From Mycolicibacterium peregrinum (GTDB lineage: Bacteria > Actinomycetota > Actinomycetes > Mycobacteriales > Mycobacteriaceae), in NCBI RefSeq assembly GCF_001665625.1, contig NZ_LZSY01000080.1, positions 1 through 64,000 of the forward strand: a stretch of DNA of 64,000 nucleotides, written 5' to 3'. The notes beneath the pieces are model-generated. The model made no database searches, was not told where the DNA came from, and was given only the letters and a program-made list of their open reading frames with translations. Position 1 is the stretch's first letter. Each line of letters begins with the position of its first letter. Both the position numbers and the translations under genes were made by a program. This document shows positions 1 through 9,176 of the stretch, in pieces.

Positions 1-583
1 CGTCCACCTTGATGTGAACGTCCTTCAACGTGACGCGCACCGGTGCGGCCTTGAACGACTTCTTGTTCACCGAGACGTTGGTGACGGTGCCGGGCTTGGG
101 GTGGACCTCCAAGGTGCCCGAGATCGGCATGCTCACCCCGGTCGGGATGATGCCGGCCAGCGTCGAGCCCGACGTGCTCAGACCGATGGACCCGATCAGA
201 CGGACCTGGCCCAGCTCGATTCCGCAGCCGATCTGGTAGCCCGTGTCCAGCGTGCCGCCGGTCAGCGAGGTGGATCCGCCGCCGGTGACGGTGCCGGTGA
301 AGGTGGCTCCCACCATGTACTCACGTGACGATGCCGCGGTGGTCAGCGGCGCGACCGGCAGCTGGCTCTCGTCTTTGGCCGACACTGTGAGTTTCCAGCC
401 GTCGGGGGTGGTGACCACGCCCGGCTCGGCGGAGGCGACCAGCCCGTTGTCCGGCGGGGGTCCGGCATCGACGGGTGCGGCGGGATCCGGCGGTGGTGGC
501 GGCGGGTCGGCCGACGCGAGGGGCGTCAAGGCAACCGGGGCCAAGACGCAGACAGCGGCCAGCGTGGCGAAACGATTCAACAT
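1..583 (-). CDS. MspA-family porin, 3' end off the left edge
   Basis: Reading leftward from the ATG at 583, the protein starts with a signal peptide (MLNRFATLAAVCVLAPVALT, cleavage near ASA-DPP), followed by a Pro/Asp-rich stretch and then a beta-rich domain. That domain contains DTGYQIGCGIELGQ and glycine/threonine-rich strands typical of the MspA superfamily, whose members form octameric outer-membrane channels for small hydrophilic solutes in mycobacteria. About 194 residues are visible and the C-terminus lies outside the window. The Pro-rich linker after the signal peptide is longer than in classical MspA, so this is probably a divergent paralogue. It is transcribed divergently from the lipoprotein gene at 855. 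Family assignment is fairly secure; substrate is unknown. Confidence 0.75.
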   Translation of the reverse strand, partial: MLNRFATLAAVCVLAPVALTPLASADPPPPPPDPAAPVDAGPPPDNGLVASAEPGVVTTPDGWKLTVSAKDESQLPVAPLTTAASSREYMVGATFTGTVTGGGSTSLTGGTLDTGYQIGCGIELGQVRLIGSIGLSTSGSTLAGIIPTGVSMPISGTLEVHPKPGTVTNVSVNKKSFKAAPVRVTLKDVHIKVD

Positions 584-854
584 GGGTGTCAACGCGCCTC
601 TCGTGGTTGAAATCCGGGGTCGAGATGCGACATCGGATTCGGTAGGAGTGCCCGGTCACGGTATTAGGGGCGCGGCGAAGCTCAGTGAGTTCTATTCGCG
701 CAGAAGTTATCTAGGGGCTGTGCCGCTACGCCGTCGAACGGCGGTGTCAGACAGCGATCGCCTGCGCCACTCAAGTGGTTGGGTTATAGTCCCGGCCGGA
801 CGAGGGTTCAGTTGTAACTTGACCCACACCGCAGGTACACGCGAGAGGAAACCC

Positions 855-1463
855 ATGAGGACGAGCGCATACCGCCAAACGGCACTTGCCGGTCTGGCTG
901 CAGTCGCGCTGATCACCGCGGGCTGCAGCAACGACAAGAGCGTCGACGCATCGATGTCGCCTCAGGTCGGATTGATCTCCACCTCCACGGTTCAAAACCC
1001 GGCGCAGACCGCGCCGGTCAAGCTCATCGGCGAGAGAGACGTCGAGGTGACGCTGACCGGCCCGATCGCTGCCAAATACTCGTCGGCCACCGACAAACAG
1101 AAGGAACTCCTCGGCAGGCCGCTGACGGGTGACCGTAACGCGGGCACCCGGGACAGTGGCGTGGTGTTCCAGCAGTTCCAGGGCGGGGTGATCGTCGCCA
1201 AGAATGACGAGGCGGGCACGCCTGCGTACATCACCTCGGGCAAGATCCGGGAAGCCTGGAATGTCCCACGCGACCCGGCCGGCGTGCCGGCGGTCACCGG
1301 CGACAACGGCTCGGCAGGCCCGCTGGGTGTCCCTACCAGTGACGAGAACGCCGACGGCGATCTGCTGGTGTCGACGTTCGAGCACGGCAAGGTCGAGTTC
1401 GACGCGAAGACCGGCGACGTCAAGGTGACGGTCAACGACAAGGTTGTCCCGTCCGGGCTGTAG
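855..1463 (+). CDS. LGFP-like lipoprotein
   Basis: A 202-residue precursor with a lipoprotein signal: basic start MRTSAYRQ, hydrophobic core and lipobox ITAGC near residue 22, so the mature protein is predicted to be lipid-anchored outside the membrane. The body has the pattern KQKELLGRPLTGDR...GVVFQQFQGGVIV and a second weaker unit, resembling LGFP repeats thought to tether proteins to the mycolyl-arabinogalactan wall. The start is set at the ATG with GAGAGGAAA just upstream; the reading frame stays open far upstream but that part lacks a signal peptide and has no coding character. No catalytic motif is seen. Role probably structural or wall-associated. Confidence 0.75.
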   Translation: MRTSAYRQTALAGLAAVALITAGCSNDKSVDASMSPQVGLISTSTVQNPAQTAPVKLIGERDVEVTLTGPIAAKYSSATDKQKELLGRPLTGDRNAGTRDSGVVFQQFQGGVIVAKNDEAGTPAYITSGKIREAWNVPRDPAGVPAVTGDNGSAGPLGVPTSDENADGDLLVSTFEHGKVEFDAKTGDVKVTVNDKVVPSGL

Positions 1464-1528
1464 CCGGCCGACATTCGCGTCGAGAGCTGTCGAGGGGGCA
1501 GACCGGGTCGGTCGTCTAGGTTGGCAGG

Positions 1529-2077
1529 ATGTCGGCCGCCACACCAGATCCGCTCGTGCAGGAGATGCTCGACGAATTCGCACTGCGCAAGCTGGTGCAC
1601 GGGTACTGCCGGGCGGTCGATCGCGGGGACATCGTCACGCTCCGGAGCCTGTACCACCAGGACGCGGACGACGACCACGGCGCTTTCTCATCGGGGTCCG
1701 TCGACGATTTCCTGCGCACGCTCGTTGACACCCGTCCGTATCTCCGGTCGATGCAACATCACATCACCACGACGAACTTCGCGGTGAGCGGCGACCGCGC
1801 GGAGGGGGAGATCTACAGCATCGCCACCCACACGTTTGTCTCGGGCGACGGCGAAACCGAGCTCATCATCGGTGGGCGGTACCTGGACAAGTATGAAAAG
1901 CGCGATGGTGCATGGAAATTCACCGCCCGGCAGATCGTGACCGACTGGGCGCACGTGCACAACCCGTCGACCGTCGACGTGAGTCATCCGATGACGCGCG
2001 CCACTCCATTCGGTAGTCCGGGGCCCGATGACCCGTCGTACACGTTCTTCTCGCTACTCGGGCAGAACGCGGAGTAA
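1529..2077 (+). CDS. SnoaL-like (NTF2-fold) protein
   Basis: 182 residues. The N-terminal half contains FALRKLVHGYCRAVDRGD, the helix and Asp/His pattern of SnoaL_4 proteins, a cone-shaped alpha+beta fold used by polyketide cyclases, steroid isomerases and dehydratases. Further on, GGRYLDKYEKRDGAWKF is the typical closing beta-hairpin. In mycobacteria such proteins are often steroid or lipid dehydratase-like, but the substrate cannot be read from sequence. No clear neighbour in the same operon: the next gene is convergent, ending 14 bases further on. Only a weak purine-rich RBS (GGCAGG) precedes the ATG. Confidence 0.75.
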   Translation: MSAATPDPLVQEMLDEFALRKLVHGYCRAVDRGDIVTLRSLYHQDADDDHGAFSSGSVDDFLRTLVDTRPYLRSMQHHITTTNFAVSGDRAEGEIYSIATHTFVSGDGETELIIGGRYLDKYEKRDGAWKFTARQIVTDWAHVHNPSTVDVSHPMTRATPFGSPGPDDPSYTFFSLLGQNAE

Positions 2078-2091
2078 CGCGACGACCCAGA

Positions 2092-2658
2092 TCAGTCGTG
2101 TTGCGCCTCATAGCGCAGCAGGACCGTGCCGCCTGGGAAGGTGCGGTTCTCCAACAGTCGCAGCGAGATCCATGACGGCAGTGTCGGGAAGAACGGGGTA
2201 CCGCCGCCCACGGCGGTGGGTGCGATCACGAGTCGGTACTCGTCCACCAGTCCGGCCTGCACGATCGGCGCGGCCAGTGTCGCGCCGGCCACCTCCATCT
2301 GGCCTTCGGTCTCGGCTTTCAACTTTTTCACCACCTCGACCGGGTCACCGCGTTCCAGTCGGGAGTTCCAGTCGACGGCCTCCAGCGTGCTCGAGAACAC
2401 GACCTTGGGCATGTCGCGCCAGACGTGGGCGAAGTCAACGATCAGAGGGGTTGCGTCCGGGGCTTTGTCGGCAGTCGGCCAGTATGCGGACATCAGTTCG
2501 TAGAGCCGCCGTCCGTAGAACGCGCACGCGGTCTCCCGCTCGAAGTCGTTCCAATACTGGTGCAGTTCTTCGCTCGGCTCGGACCAGTCGATGCTGCCTT
2601 GTGCGTCGGCGATGTACCCGTCCACCGACACGGTGAAGCCATAGATGAGTCTGCCCAT
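2092..2658 (-). CDS. RibD C-terminal/DHFR-like reductase
   Basis: 188 residues starting MGRLIYGFTVSVDGYIAD, the signature start of the small dihydrofolate-reductase-like (RibD_C) family of NADPH-dependent reductases. Later motifs include AFYGRRLYELM (NADP-binding region), VVFSSTLEAVDWNSR and GATLAAPIVQAGLVDEYRL followed by GGGTPFF, all in the family order and at family length (about 180-200). A start 33 bases upstream is possible but would add residues before the first beta strand. True substrate unknown; most family members are not folate enzymes. Convergent with the SnoaL-like gene. Confidence 0.8.
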   Translation of the reverse strand: MGRLIYGFTVSVDGYIADAQGSIDWSEPSEELHQYWNDFERETACAFYGRRLYELMSAYWPTADKAPDATPLIVDFAHVWRDMPKVVFSSTLEAVDWNSRLERGDPVEVVKKLKAETEGQMEVAGATLAAPIVQAGLVDEYRLVIAPTAVGGGTPFFPTLPSWISLRLLENRTFPGGTVLLRYEAQHD

Positions 2659-2758
2659 ACAGATCAGACTGCACCGGGGAACGGAACTCATCGCGGCGAA
2701 TCACGAGATCGTGCTCAAGTCTTCGGTGGATGGTGAACGAACGCAGACTCACGGCGGT

Positions 2759-5368
2759 TCAGCGACAGCGCGCAGCGGCCAGGTAGGGCGCAGTTGCGCT
2801 GTCCGAGCATTCCGCAATCTCCGCAGGCGTCCCCGCAGCGACGATCCTGCCGCCGGCCGCGCCGGCGCCGGGACCCAGGTCGATGACGTAGTCAGCCTGT
2901 GCGACTACCCGCATATCCAGTTCGGCGGCAACCACAGTGTTGCCCGCGTCGACGAGCCGGTGCAGGTGTGCGAGCAGCCGGTCGGTGTCGGCGGGGTGGA
3001 GCCCCGCAGTGGGCTCGTCGAGAAGATAGAGGGTGTCGCCACGGTGCGCACGCTGCAGTTCACCGGCGAGCTTGACGCGTTGCGCCTCGCCCCCCGACAG
3101 TTCGGTGGCTGGATGTCCGAGTCGTAGATAGCCGAGCCCGACGTCGCATAGTGCCTCAATAGCTCGAAGTATGTCCGCCTCGCCGTCGAAGAATCCCCTT
3201 GCTGACGAAACGCTGAGCTCGAGCACCTCGGCGATGTTGTGGCCGTGCCATCTGATTTCGAGAGTCTCTGCGTTGTATCGGGTTCCATGGCACTCCGGGC
3301 ATGGGCTGTAAACACTTGGGAGGAAAAGCAGTTCGACCATCACCCACCCTTCGCCTTCGCAGGTTGGGCAGCGCCCGCCTGCGACGTTGAAGGAGAATCG
3401 CCCAGGCTTGTGGCCCCGAGCCTGTGCCTCCGGAGTCTCGGCGAACCTTCGCCGGATGTGGTCGAACACTCCTGTGTAGGTGGCGACATTGGATCGCGGC
3501 GTGCGGCCGATCGGTTTCTGGTCGATGCACACGACTCTGCGTATGCCGCGGGGGTCGCCGACCACCTCGCCCGAGGCGGGAGGCGCGGCCTCGGCGAGCA
3601 GGTCGTCGTCACCCAAGTCGTCGAAGCGGACGGGGCGGCCAAGGTGATCGCCGACGATTTCGGCGAGCGCGTGTGCGACGAGGCTTGACTTGCCCGATCC
3701 GGATACTCCGGTAACTGCGGTGAGGCATCGCAACGGGACCGACACAGAAATATCGTGCAGGTTGTTGCGCCGCACGTCGGCGAGCTCAAGCCAGTCGCTC
3801 CGATGCCGTGGGGTGCGCGAACTGGACTGTGCGCCCTTACCGAACAAGTAACGGCGCGTGACAGATTCAGTGACTTTGGCCAGACCGGCCGGCGGCCCGC
3901 TATAGAGGATCTGACCGCCGTCCACGCCTGCACCCGGCCCGATGTCGACCAGCCAGTCTGCGGCGGCGATGATATCGAGTGAGTGCTCGACCACGAAAAC
4001 GCTGTTGCCGCTGCGTTTGAGTCCCTGCAAGATGTCGCGCAACGCGTCGCGGTCGCGAGGGTGCAGACCGGCCGATGGTTCATCCAGCACGTACACGACT
4101 CCGAACAGCTGAGACGACAGCTGTGTCGCCAGCCGGACACGCTGCAGCTCTCCTCCCGAGAGAGTTGGCGTGCTGCGTGCGAGAGATAGATATCCCAGCC
4201 CCAAATCGATCAGCGGTTGCAGCCGCTCCTGCAGATCCGCCACCAATCGCTGTGCGGCGGCACGCTTCTCGGCCGACATGTTGGGTGTTTGCCGAACATC
4301 TGGCGCCGCGGTATGAGCGGACCCTCCAGCCTCCACGCGGGCCTTGACCGCCGACCTTCGTGTCTTCTTGTCGAGTACCTCACTGGACACCTCGGGCGCC
4401 CAGTCGGGGCCGAGCACAGTGCAGCAGAGCACAGCGAGTTGGTCCAACGTGAGCCGTGACAGCGCGGCGATGTCGAGACCCTCGAATGTCACCGAGAGCG
4501 CCTCGGGTTTCAACCGCTTTCCGTGGCACGCTGGGCATGGTCCACTTCCGACGAACTGCGAGACGCGCTTCTTGACGCCGGCGCTCTTGGTGGTGGCGAA
4601 AGTATCCAGCACGTACCGGCGAGCACCGATGAAGGTGCCCTGGTAGCTGGGTTCCCAGTCGTCCTTGATGGCACGGCGGGTTTGCGCCGGGGTAAGCCCG
4701 GCGTACACCGGTACCGTTGGGCGATCTTCGGTGAACAGGATCCACTCACGGTCTTTGCGCGGCAGCTTCTCCCAGGGGATGTCGACGTCGTAACCGAGCG
4801 AGACCAGGATGTCCCGCAGGTTCTGCCCGTACCAGGCGGGTGGCCACGAGGCGATTGCGCGGTCACGGATCGTCAGCGTCGGGTCCGGGACCATCAGTGC
4901 TTCGGTCACCTCGTATACCCGGCCCATGCCATGACAGGTGGGGCAGGCGCCCTGAGGTGTGTTGGGGGAGAAGTCTTCTGCGTAGAGCATCGGCTGCTTC
5001 GCCGGGTAGTTACCCGCACGCGAGTACAGCATGCGGATCAGGCTGGACAGTGTCGTCACGCTGCCGACCGACGACCGTGTGCTTGTTGCACCTCGCTGCT
5101 GACGCAGGGCGACGGCCGGCGGCATTCCTTCGATCGAGTCGACATCCGGAACGCCCACCTGGTCGATCAGGCGACGCGCATAGGGCGCAACGGATTCCAG
5201 GTACCGCCGCTGGGACTCGGCGAACAGTGTTCCGAAGGTCAGCGAAGATTTACCCGAGCCCGACACGCCGGTGAAGGCAACGAGGGCGTCGCGCGGGACC
5301 TCCACATCGACGTCTCGCAGATTGTGCTCGCGCGCACCACGGACGCGAACTCTGTCGAGAGAGCCCAT
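2759..5368 (-). CDS. UvrA-like ABC ATPase (UvrA2-type)
   Basis: 869 residues with two UvrA-type nucleotide-binding domains. Domain I: Walker A GVSGSGKSSL near residue 35, zinc module CPTCHGMG and CPACHG, signature LSGGELQRVRLA, Walker B YVLDEPSAGL, H-loop VVEHS. Domain II: Walker A GVSGSGKSSL near 550, zinc module CPTCEGEG...CPECHG, signature LSGGEAQRVKLA, Walker B LLDEPTAGLHP. It is shorter than housekeeping UvrA (about 950), lacking most of the UvrB-binding insertion, and so fits the UvrA2-type paralogues linked to DNA repair or drug self-resistance. Odd: the domain II H-loop histidine position (about residue 817) is Leu, in VVAAELDM. Single gene, divergent from nothing obvious; RBS region upstream is unremarkable. 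Confidence 0.88.
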   Translation of the reverse strand: MGSLDRVRVRGAREHNLRDVDVEVPRDALVAFTGVSGSGKSSLTFGTLFAESQRRYLESVAPYARRLIDQVGVPDVDSIEGMPPAVALRQQRGATSTRSSVGSVTTLSSLIRMLYSRAGNYPAKQPMLYAEDFSPNTPQGACPTCHGMGRVYEVTEALMVPDPTLTIRDRAIASWPPAWYGQNLRDILVSLGYDVDIPWEKLPRKDREWILFTEDRPTVPVYAGLTPAQTRRAIKDDWEPSYQGTFIGARRYVLDTFATTKSAGVKKRVSQFVGSGPCPACHGKRLKPEALSVTFEGLDIAALSRLTLDQLAVLCCTVLGPDWAPEVSSEVLDKKTRRSAVKARVEAGGSAHTAAPDVRQTPNMSAEKRAAAQRLVADLQERLQPLIDLGLGYLSLARSTPTLSGGELQRVRLATQLSSQLFGVVYVLDEPSAGLHPRDRDALRDILQGLKRSGNSVFVVEHSLDIIAAADWLVDIGPGAGVDGGQILYSGPPAGLAKVTESVTRRYLFGKGAQSSSRTPRHRSDWLELADVRRNNLHDISVSVPLRCLTAVTGVSGSGKSSLVAHALAEIVGDHLGRPVRFDDLGDDDLLAEAAPPASGEVVGDPRGIRRVVCIDQKPIGRTPRSNVATYTGVFDHIRRRFAETPEAQARGHKPGRFSFNVAGGRCPTCEGEGWVMVELLFLPSVYSPCPECHGTRYNAETLEIRWHGHNIAEVLELSVSSARGFFDGEADILRAIEALCDVGLGYLRLGHPATELSGGEAQRVKLAGELQRAHRGDTLYLLDEPTAGLHPADTDRLLAHLHRLVDAGNTVVAAELDMRVVAQADYVIDLGPGAGAAGGRIVAAGTPAEIAECSDSATAPYLAAARCR

Positions 5369-5511
5369 TTGCCCACGTCCTTCCTGCTCTGGTCACCTCC
5401 AAGTCGACTGCTTACACCGACGCTACCGACATCCAAGGGCGCGCTACTGGGAACTCTGGTCTTTCTCGGTTGGGATATGCCAGGAGAGTTACTGTTTTGC
5501 CTTGACTCCCG

Positions 5512-7197
5512 CTATCCCAGGATCGCCCGCGCAGCGCGCTCGGCGATCAGCATGACCGGCGCGTTGGTGTTGCCGGACGTGATGGTGGGCATCGCCGATG
5601 CATCCACCACTCGAAGCCCTGCGACGCGATACACCCGGCAGTCGGTGTCGAGCACCGTGGCACGTGACCGCGGAACACCGTGTGTGTCAAAAGCTCCCAT
5701 CGCGCAGGTGCCCACTGGGTGGAAGATTGTTGTGCCGAGTTCACCAGAGGCTTGCTGCAGGTCTTCGTCGCTCACCAGTTGTGGGCCGGGTAGCAACTCT
5801 TCCGGGCCATAGGGGGCCAGCGCCGGCGCTGCCATGATCTGCCGGGTCATCCGAAGACCCTTTACGGCAATGTGACGATCATCGTCAGTCGACAGGTAGT
5901 TACAGGTGATCTTTGGATTGGCCAGCGGATCGGCACTGGCCATGCGCACATGGCCACGGGAGCTGGGGCGCAGGTTGCAGACCGAGGGAGTGATCGCTGC
6001 ATAGCGGTGAAGTGGTTCGCCGAACTTGGGTAGCGACAACGGCTGCACATGCCACTCCAAATCGGGACTCGCCAGCACCGGGTCGCTTTTTGCGAAAGCC
6101 CCCAGCGTGGAGGGCGGCATGGTCATCGGCCCTGATCGCAGCGTCAGGTACTGAAGTCCCATGCCGCCACGGGTGACCCAGTTCCGGTACAGCGTGTTGA
6201 CGGTCCGGGCGCCTCGCACGCGGTAGACCGTGCGCAGCTGCAGGTGGTCCTGGAGATTTTCGCCCACTCCTGGCAGATCGACGACCACCGGCACGTGATG
6301 CTGGGTGAGCAGCCCTGCCGGGCCCAGACCCGAGGCCTGCATGAGATGTGGCGAGCCGATCGCCCCGGCGCTCAGGATCACCTCTCGGCGGGCTTGGACG
6401 TCGAGAGTCTGGCCGTCCTTGAGCATTCGCAGGCCGGTGACGCGATGCTGGGCCGTGGTCCACGCGCCGCGCCGCTGATCGTCGGGAACCTGGTTGTCCA
6501 TCAGGAGTCCCAGGGCCTGGGTCCCGGTGTAGACGGTGAGATTGGGCCGGTGGGCGATGGGATGCAGGAACGCATCCGCCATCGACCAGCGCCTGCCTCG
6601 TCGTTGGTTGACGTGAAAATAGGCGCTGCCCGAATTGTCGCCCCGGTTGAATTCCGCGATGGGGGCGATGCCGGTCTGGGCGGCGGCGGCCTGCCAGGCA
6701 TCCAAGATCTTCCAGCGCACGCGCGGCCGCTCGACACGGATCTCTCCACCGGTGCCGTGCCACTCGTCGGCCCCGCCGAAGTAGTCTTCCAACTTCTTGT
6801 AGATCGCCAGTGTCTCGCCAGGGGTGTCCGGGCCGCCCCAGCGCCATCGGTCGTCACCAGTGGCCTGCGCCCACAGATCGTAATCGCTTGACTGTCCGCG
6901 CATGTGAATCATGGCGTTGATCGACGAGCAACCACCGATCACGCGGCCCCGCGCATAGTGAATGCTGCGGCCGGCCAGGCCTGGATCGGCCTCGGTAGTG
7001 AAGCACCAGTCGGTGCGGGGATTGGCGATGGTGTACAGATAGCCCACCGGCACCTTGATCCAGAACCAGTTGTCTTTGCCGCCGGCCTCGATCAAGAGCA
7101 CACGGTGATCGGGGTTCGCGCTCAGCCGATTGGCGAGCAGGCAACCCGCACTGCCTGCTCCCACGATGATGAAATCGAATTCGGCGACGGGGCTCAT
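5512..7197 (-). CDS. GMC-family FAD oxidoreductase (choline dehydrogenase-like)
   Basis: 561 residues. The N-terminus FDFIIVGAGSAGCLLANRL is the GxGxxG FAD-binding motif, followed by LLIEAGG, and the GMC signature GRVIGGCSSINAMIHMRG near residues 85-105. The second GMC motif GAIGSPHLMQASGLGP is near 280. The C-terminus has the catalytic pair region IFHPVGTCAMG (His) and ITSGNTNAPVMLIAERAA (Asn). These enzymes oxidise alcohols with FAD as cofactor; substrate may be choline-like, a polyethylene glycol or another primary alcohol. Length and motif order are complete, so it should be active. It stands alone between UvrA-like and a small membrane protein gene on the same strand. Confidence 0.88.
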   Translation of the reverse strand: MSPVAEFDFIIVGAGSAGCLLANRLSANPDHRVLLIEAGGKDNWFWIKVPVGYLYTIANPRTDWCFTTEADPGLAGRSIHYARGRVIGGCSSINAMIHMRGQSSDYDLWAQATGDDRWRWGGPDTPGETLAIYKKLEDYFGGADEWHGTGGEIRVERPRVRWKILDAWQAAAAQTGIAPIAEFNRGDNSGSAYFHVNQRRGRRWSMADAFLHPIAHRPNLTVYTGTQALGLLMDNQVPDDQRRGAWTTAQHRVTGLRMLKDGQTLDVQARREVILSAGAIGSPHLMQASGLGPAGLLTQHHVPVVVDLPGVGENLQDHLQLRTVYRVRGARTVNTLYRNWVTRGGMGLQYLTLRSGPMTMPPSTLGAFAKSDPVLASPDLEWHVQPLSLPKFGEPLHRYAAITPSVCNLRPSSRGHVRMASADPLANPKITCNYLSTDDDRHIAVKGLRMTRQIMAAPALAPYGPEELLPGPQLVSDEDLQQASGELGTTIFHPVGTCAMGAFDTHGVPRSRATVLDTDCRVYRVAGLRVVDASAMPTITSGNTNAPVMLIAERAARAILG

Positions 7198-7342
7198 TCC
7201 GGAATCGTTCCTCCATGACGTCGGGTGCGTGTCCTAGTGTGGCTGACCATCGGGCGCCCACAGGTTCCCATGCTGAAACCAGCTGAGAACAAAGTTGATT
7301 CGTTATGAGTTCTCGGTGAGCAATTGTGCTAGTCCAGGCATG

Positions 7343-7501
7343 TCAATCGGGGGAGCGATCGTCCTGCTCATTGCGACGGCGCGCGGCGTCGATGATCTCG
7401 GGCGGGGCCGGCCGCTGCAACCAAGCCCGTATCCGCAGCAAGCCGCCGGCGATGATGCCGACGGCAAGGACCGCGACCAGGATCCAGAGCGCAGTGGACA
7501 T
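7343..7501 (-). CDS. Small single-pass membrane protein
   Basis: A 52-residue ORF beginning MSTALWILVAVLAVGIIAGG, a clear transmembrane helix, followed by a basic juxtamembrane stretch (RIRAWLQR) and a charged tail rich in Asp, Glu and Arg. The frame is open 17 codons further upstream, but the Met directly before the helix is the more natural start. Topology is likely N-out/C-in by the positive-inside rule. Function unknown. It lies downstream of the esterase gene on the same strand after a 47-base gap and might be co-transcribed. Confidence 0.55.
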   Translation of the reverse strand: MSTALWILVAVLAVGIIAGGLLRIRAWLQRPAPPEIIDAARRRNEQDDRSPD

Positions 7502-7548
7502 ATGGTCATTGTCCGCCTGGGCCGACCCTGTTTGGGCCGATATCGCAC

Positions 7549-8403
7549 TCACATAGGCCGACAGGTCCTGAGGTAACTGAGGAACGAGGCCTGCACGCCA
7601 GTCACGTGCGTTTCGCGCAGGATCTCGCTGGTGACTGCTTCGTTGCGAGACTTGAGGCGATGGAGGACGATGGCCGTGTTCTTCGCGAGGCTTTGGTACA
7701 CGGCCAGGTCTCCGAGAAGCTCTCTGTCGTTGAGGGTTACGTGAAGTTTGGTGCCACGCCGGCTGTCGCCCAACTCGTCGAGCTGGGCGAAGATCTGACT
7801 GTCTTCGGAGATGACGCCGGGGCTGCCCGCTGCGATGCTCTCGAAGAGGGTGCTGCCGGTGAGCCAGGTGTAGAGACTGAAAAGTCCGCCGTAGGAGTAG
7901 CCGAAAAGACCGTGACCGCTTGCGGCTGTGTCATAGTCGTGTTCGATCCGCGGGTGCAGTTCGGAAGTAAGGAAGCTCAGGAACACGTCGGCATGAGTGT
8001 CGCGTAATTCGGCCAGGTAGGCGTCGGATTCCTCTCGGGTCCTCGCGCCGGTCTCCAACCCCATCTCGACGGCATCGATGAGTTCCTTGGCGATGGGCTC
8101 GCCCGGTGGCACGAAGTCTCGGTTGCGCAGCCGATCCCAGTCTTGTGCTTGCTCGCCCGCGTAGCCGACGCTGACTTGGATGTAGGGCTGGATCCGCTGC
8201 ATCGGGTCCATCTGGGTGACGATCAGCGGAGCCGTCAGGCCCACAGCCCAGTTCCCGTCGAGCACGTACACGACAGGCAGTCGTGCCGTGACGCGGTTGT
8301 AGCCGGGCGGCGTGGTCACCCACACGCCGTAGTCATGCCCACCGCTGGAGCGCATCTCGAAATAGTCGGTGTCGGCGAGACAGCCGTGCCACATGGAGCT
8401 CAT
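7549..8403 (-). CDS. Putative esterase (alpha/beta hydrolase, IroE/enterochelin-esterase-like)
   Basis: 284 residues. Central features are LPVVYVLDGN (first core strand), nucleophile elbow GHGLFGYSYGGLFSLY (GxSxG, Ser near residue 187) and the acid-bearing strand TKLHVTLNDRE. This matches the esterase D/enterochelin-esterase fold that hydrolyses small esters or siderophore-like compounds. The start is placed at the ATG at 8403 with AAGGA nine bases upstream; a longer frame upstream runs into the operator and is not used. The gene is divergent from the TetR gene at 8499 with a perfect palindrome between them, so it is almost certainly the target of that regulator. Confidence 0.75.
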   Translation of the reverse strand: MSSMWHGCLADTDYFEMRSSGGHDYGVWVTTPPGYNRVTARLPVVYVLDGNWAVGLTAPLIVTQMDPMQRIQPYIQVSVGYAGEQAQDWDRLRNRDFVPPGEPIAKELIDAVEMGLETGARTREESDAYLAELRDTHADVFLSFLTSELHPRIEHDYDTAASGHGLFGYSYGGLFSLYTWLTGSTLFESIAAGSPGVISEDSQIFAQLDELGDSRRGTKLHVTLNDRELLGDLAVYQSLAKNTAIVLHRLKSRNEAVTSEILRETHVTGVQASFLSYLRTCRPM

Positions 8404-8456
8404 CAAGGGTCCTTCACAACTCAGCGGGCCTCGCAGGACGGCGCCCTCAGTAATAA

Positions 8457-8489
8457 TTATCCATTGGATGACTCTTATCCAATGGATAA
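8457..8489. promoter_or_regulatory. TetR operator palindrome between esterase and TetR genes
   Basis: Two perfect 13-base arms, TTATCCATTGGAT (8457-8469) and its reverse complement ATCCAATGGATAA (8477-8489), separated by 7 bases. The right arm ends 9 bases before the TetR start codon and the left arm is about 53 bases before the esterase ATG. A protein bound here would block both genes, the usual arrangement for a self-regulated TetR with a divergent target. Confidence 0.75.
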
Positions 8490-8498
8490 ACTGCGGGA

Positions 8499-9071
8499 GT
8501 GGCCCTGTCAAGCACGGAACTCAACGGCGGCGCACGCGACCGGCTCCTGGTTCGGCTGCTCGACGCCTTCGAGGGGGACCTCCCTTCGCCGGAGGTGTCG
8601 CTGCGGGAGGTCGCCACTCGAGCTGGGACCAGCCACGCACTGCTGCGGTACCACTTCGGGTCACTCTCGGGCGTTTTGGCGGCCATGCTTACGGTGCAGC
8701 GATCTCGTGACAACGAGGCGCTTTTCAAGACCGCTCAGCAGGGCACGTTTGACGACCTCGTCGTGGCGATCTGGCGGACCTACACGCGCCCCGAGCAGCT
8801 GTCACGCATCCGCGGCTTCTTTCACGTCGTGGGGCTCGCCGCCTACAGCCCAGAAGAGTTTCGCGAGTTCATCGACTCGCTCGACGACCTGACCGCGACG
8901 CTGGCCTCACTCGCGGAACGCGAGGGGCACGACACCAAGGAAGCGCGGGACATGGCCACCGTCGCCACTGCCACTATTCGTGGCCTGCTCTTGCAGAAAG
9001 TTCTCACTCCGGCACTGCACTCGGAGGACACGGTTGCCTTGATCCTGCGCATGAGCCGAGCCCGTGACTGA
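8499..9071 (+). CDS. TetR-family repressor of the adjacent esterase
   Basis: 190 residues. The N-terminal helix-turn-helix is VSLREVATRAGTSHALLRYHFGS (LREVA...HALLRYHFG, residues about 33-55), characteristic of TetR proteins; the rest is an all-helical ligand-binding and dimerisation domain. The start is a GTG immediately after the operator right arm, with little room for a ribosome site, so the transcript may be nearly leaderless. Divergence from the esterase and the perfect dyad between them indicate local control of that esterase by its substrate or product. Ligand unknown. Confidence 0.85.
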   Translation: MALSSTELNGGARDRLLVRLLDAFEGDLPSPEVSLREVATRAGTSHALLRYHFGSLSGVLAAMLTVQRSRDNEALFKTAQQGTFDDLVVAIWRTYTRPEQLSRIRGFFHVVGLAAYSPEEFREFIDSLDDLTATLASLAEREGHDTKEARDMATVATATIRGLLLQKVLTPALHSEDTVALILRMSRARD

Positions 9072-9176
9072 GCGCAGCGCGACGCCGCCCGTTCTCGGCC
9101 TCGGCGCGGATCGCCGCGGCAAGCGCGATGCGCACGTCATCGCGCCACACCCGTCAAAGACACACGCCGACTGTCG

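Noticed and set aside
243..1463. Extending the lipoprotein gene upstream to 243
   Set aside because: The upstream part overlaps the porin gene on the other strand and puts the lipoprotein signal in the middle of the protein; start at 855 has RBS and signal peptide.
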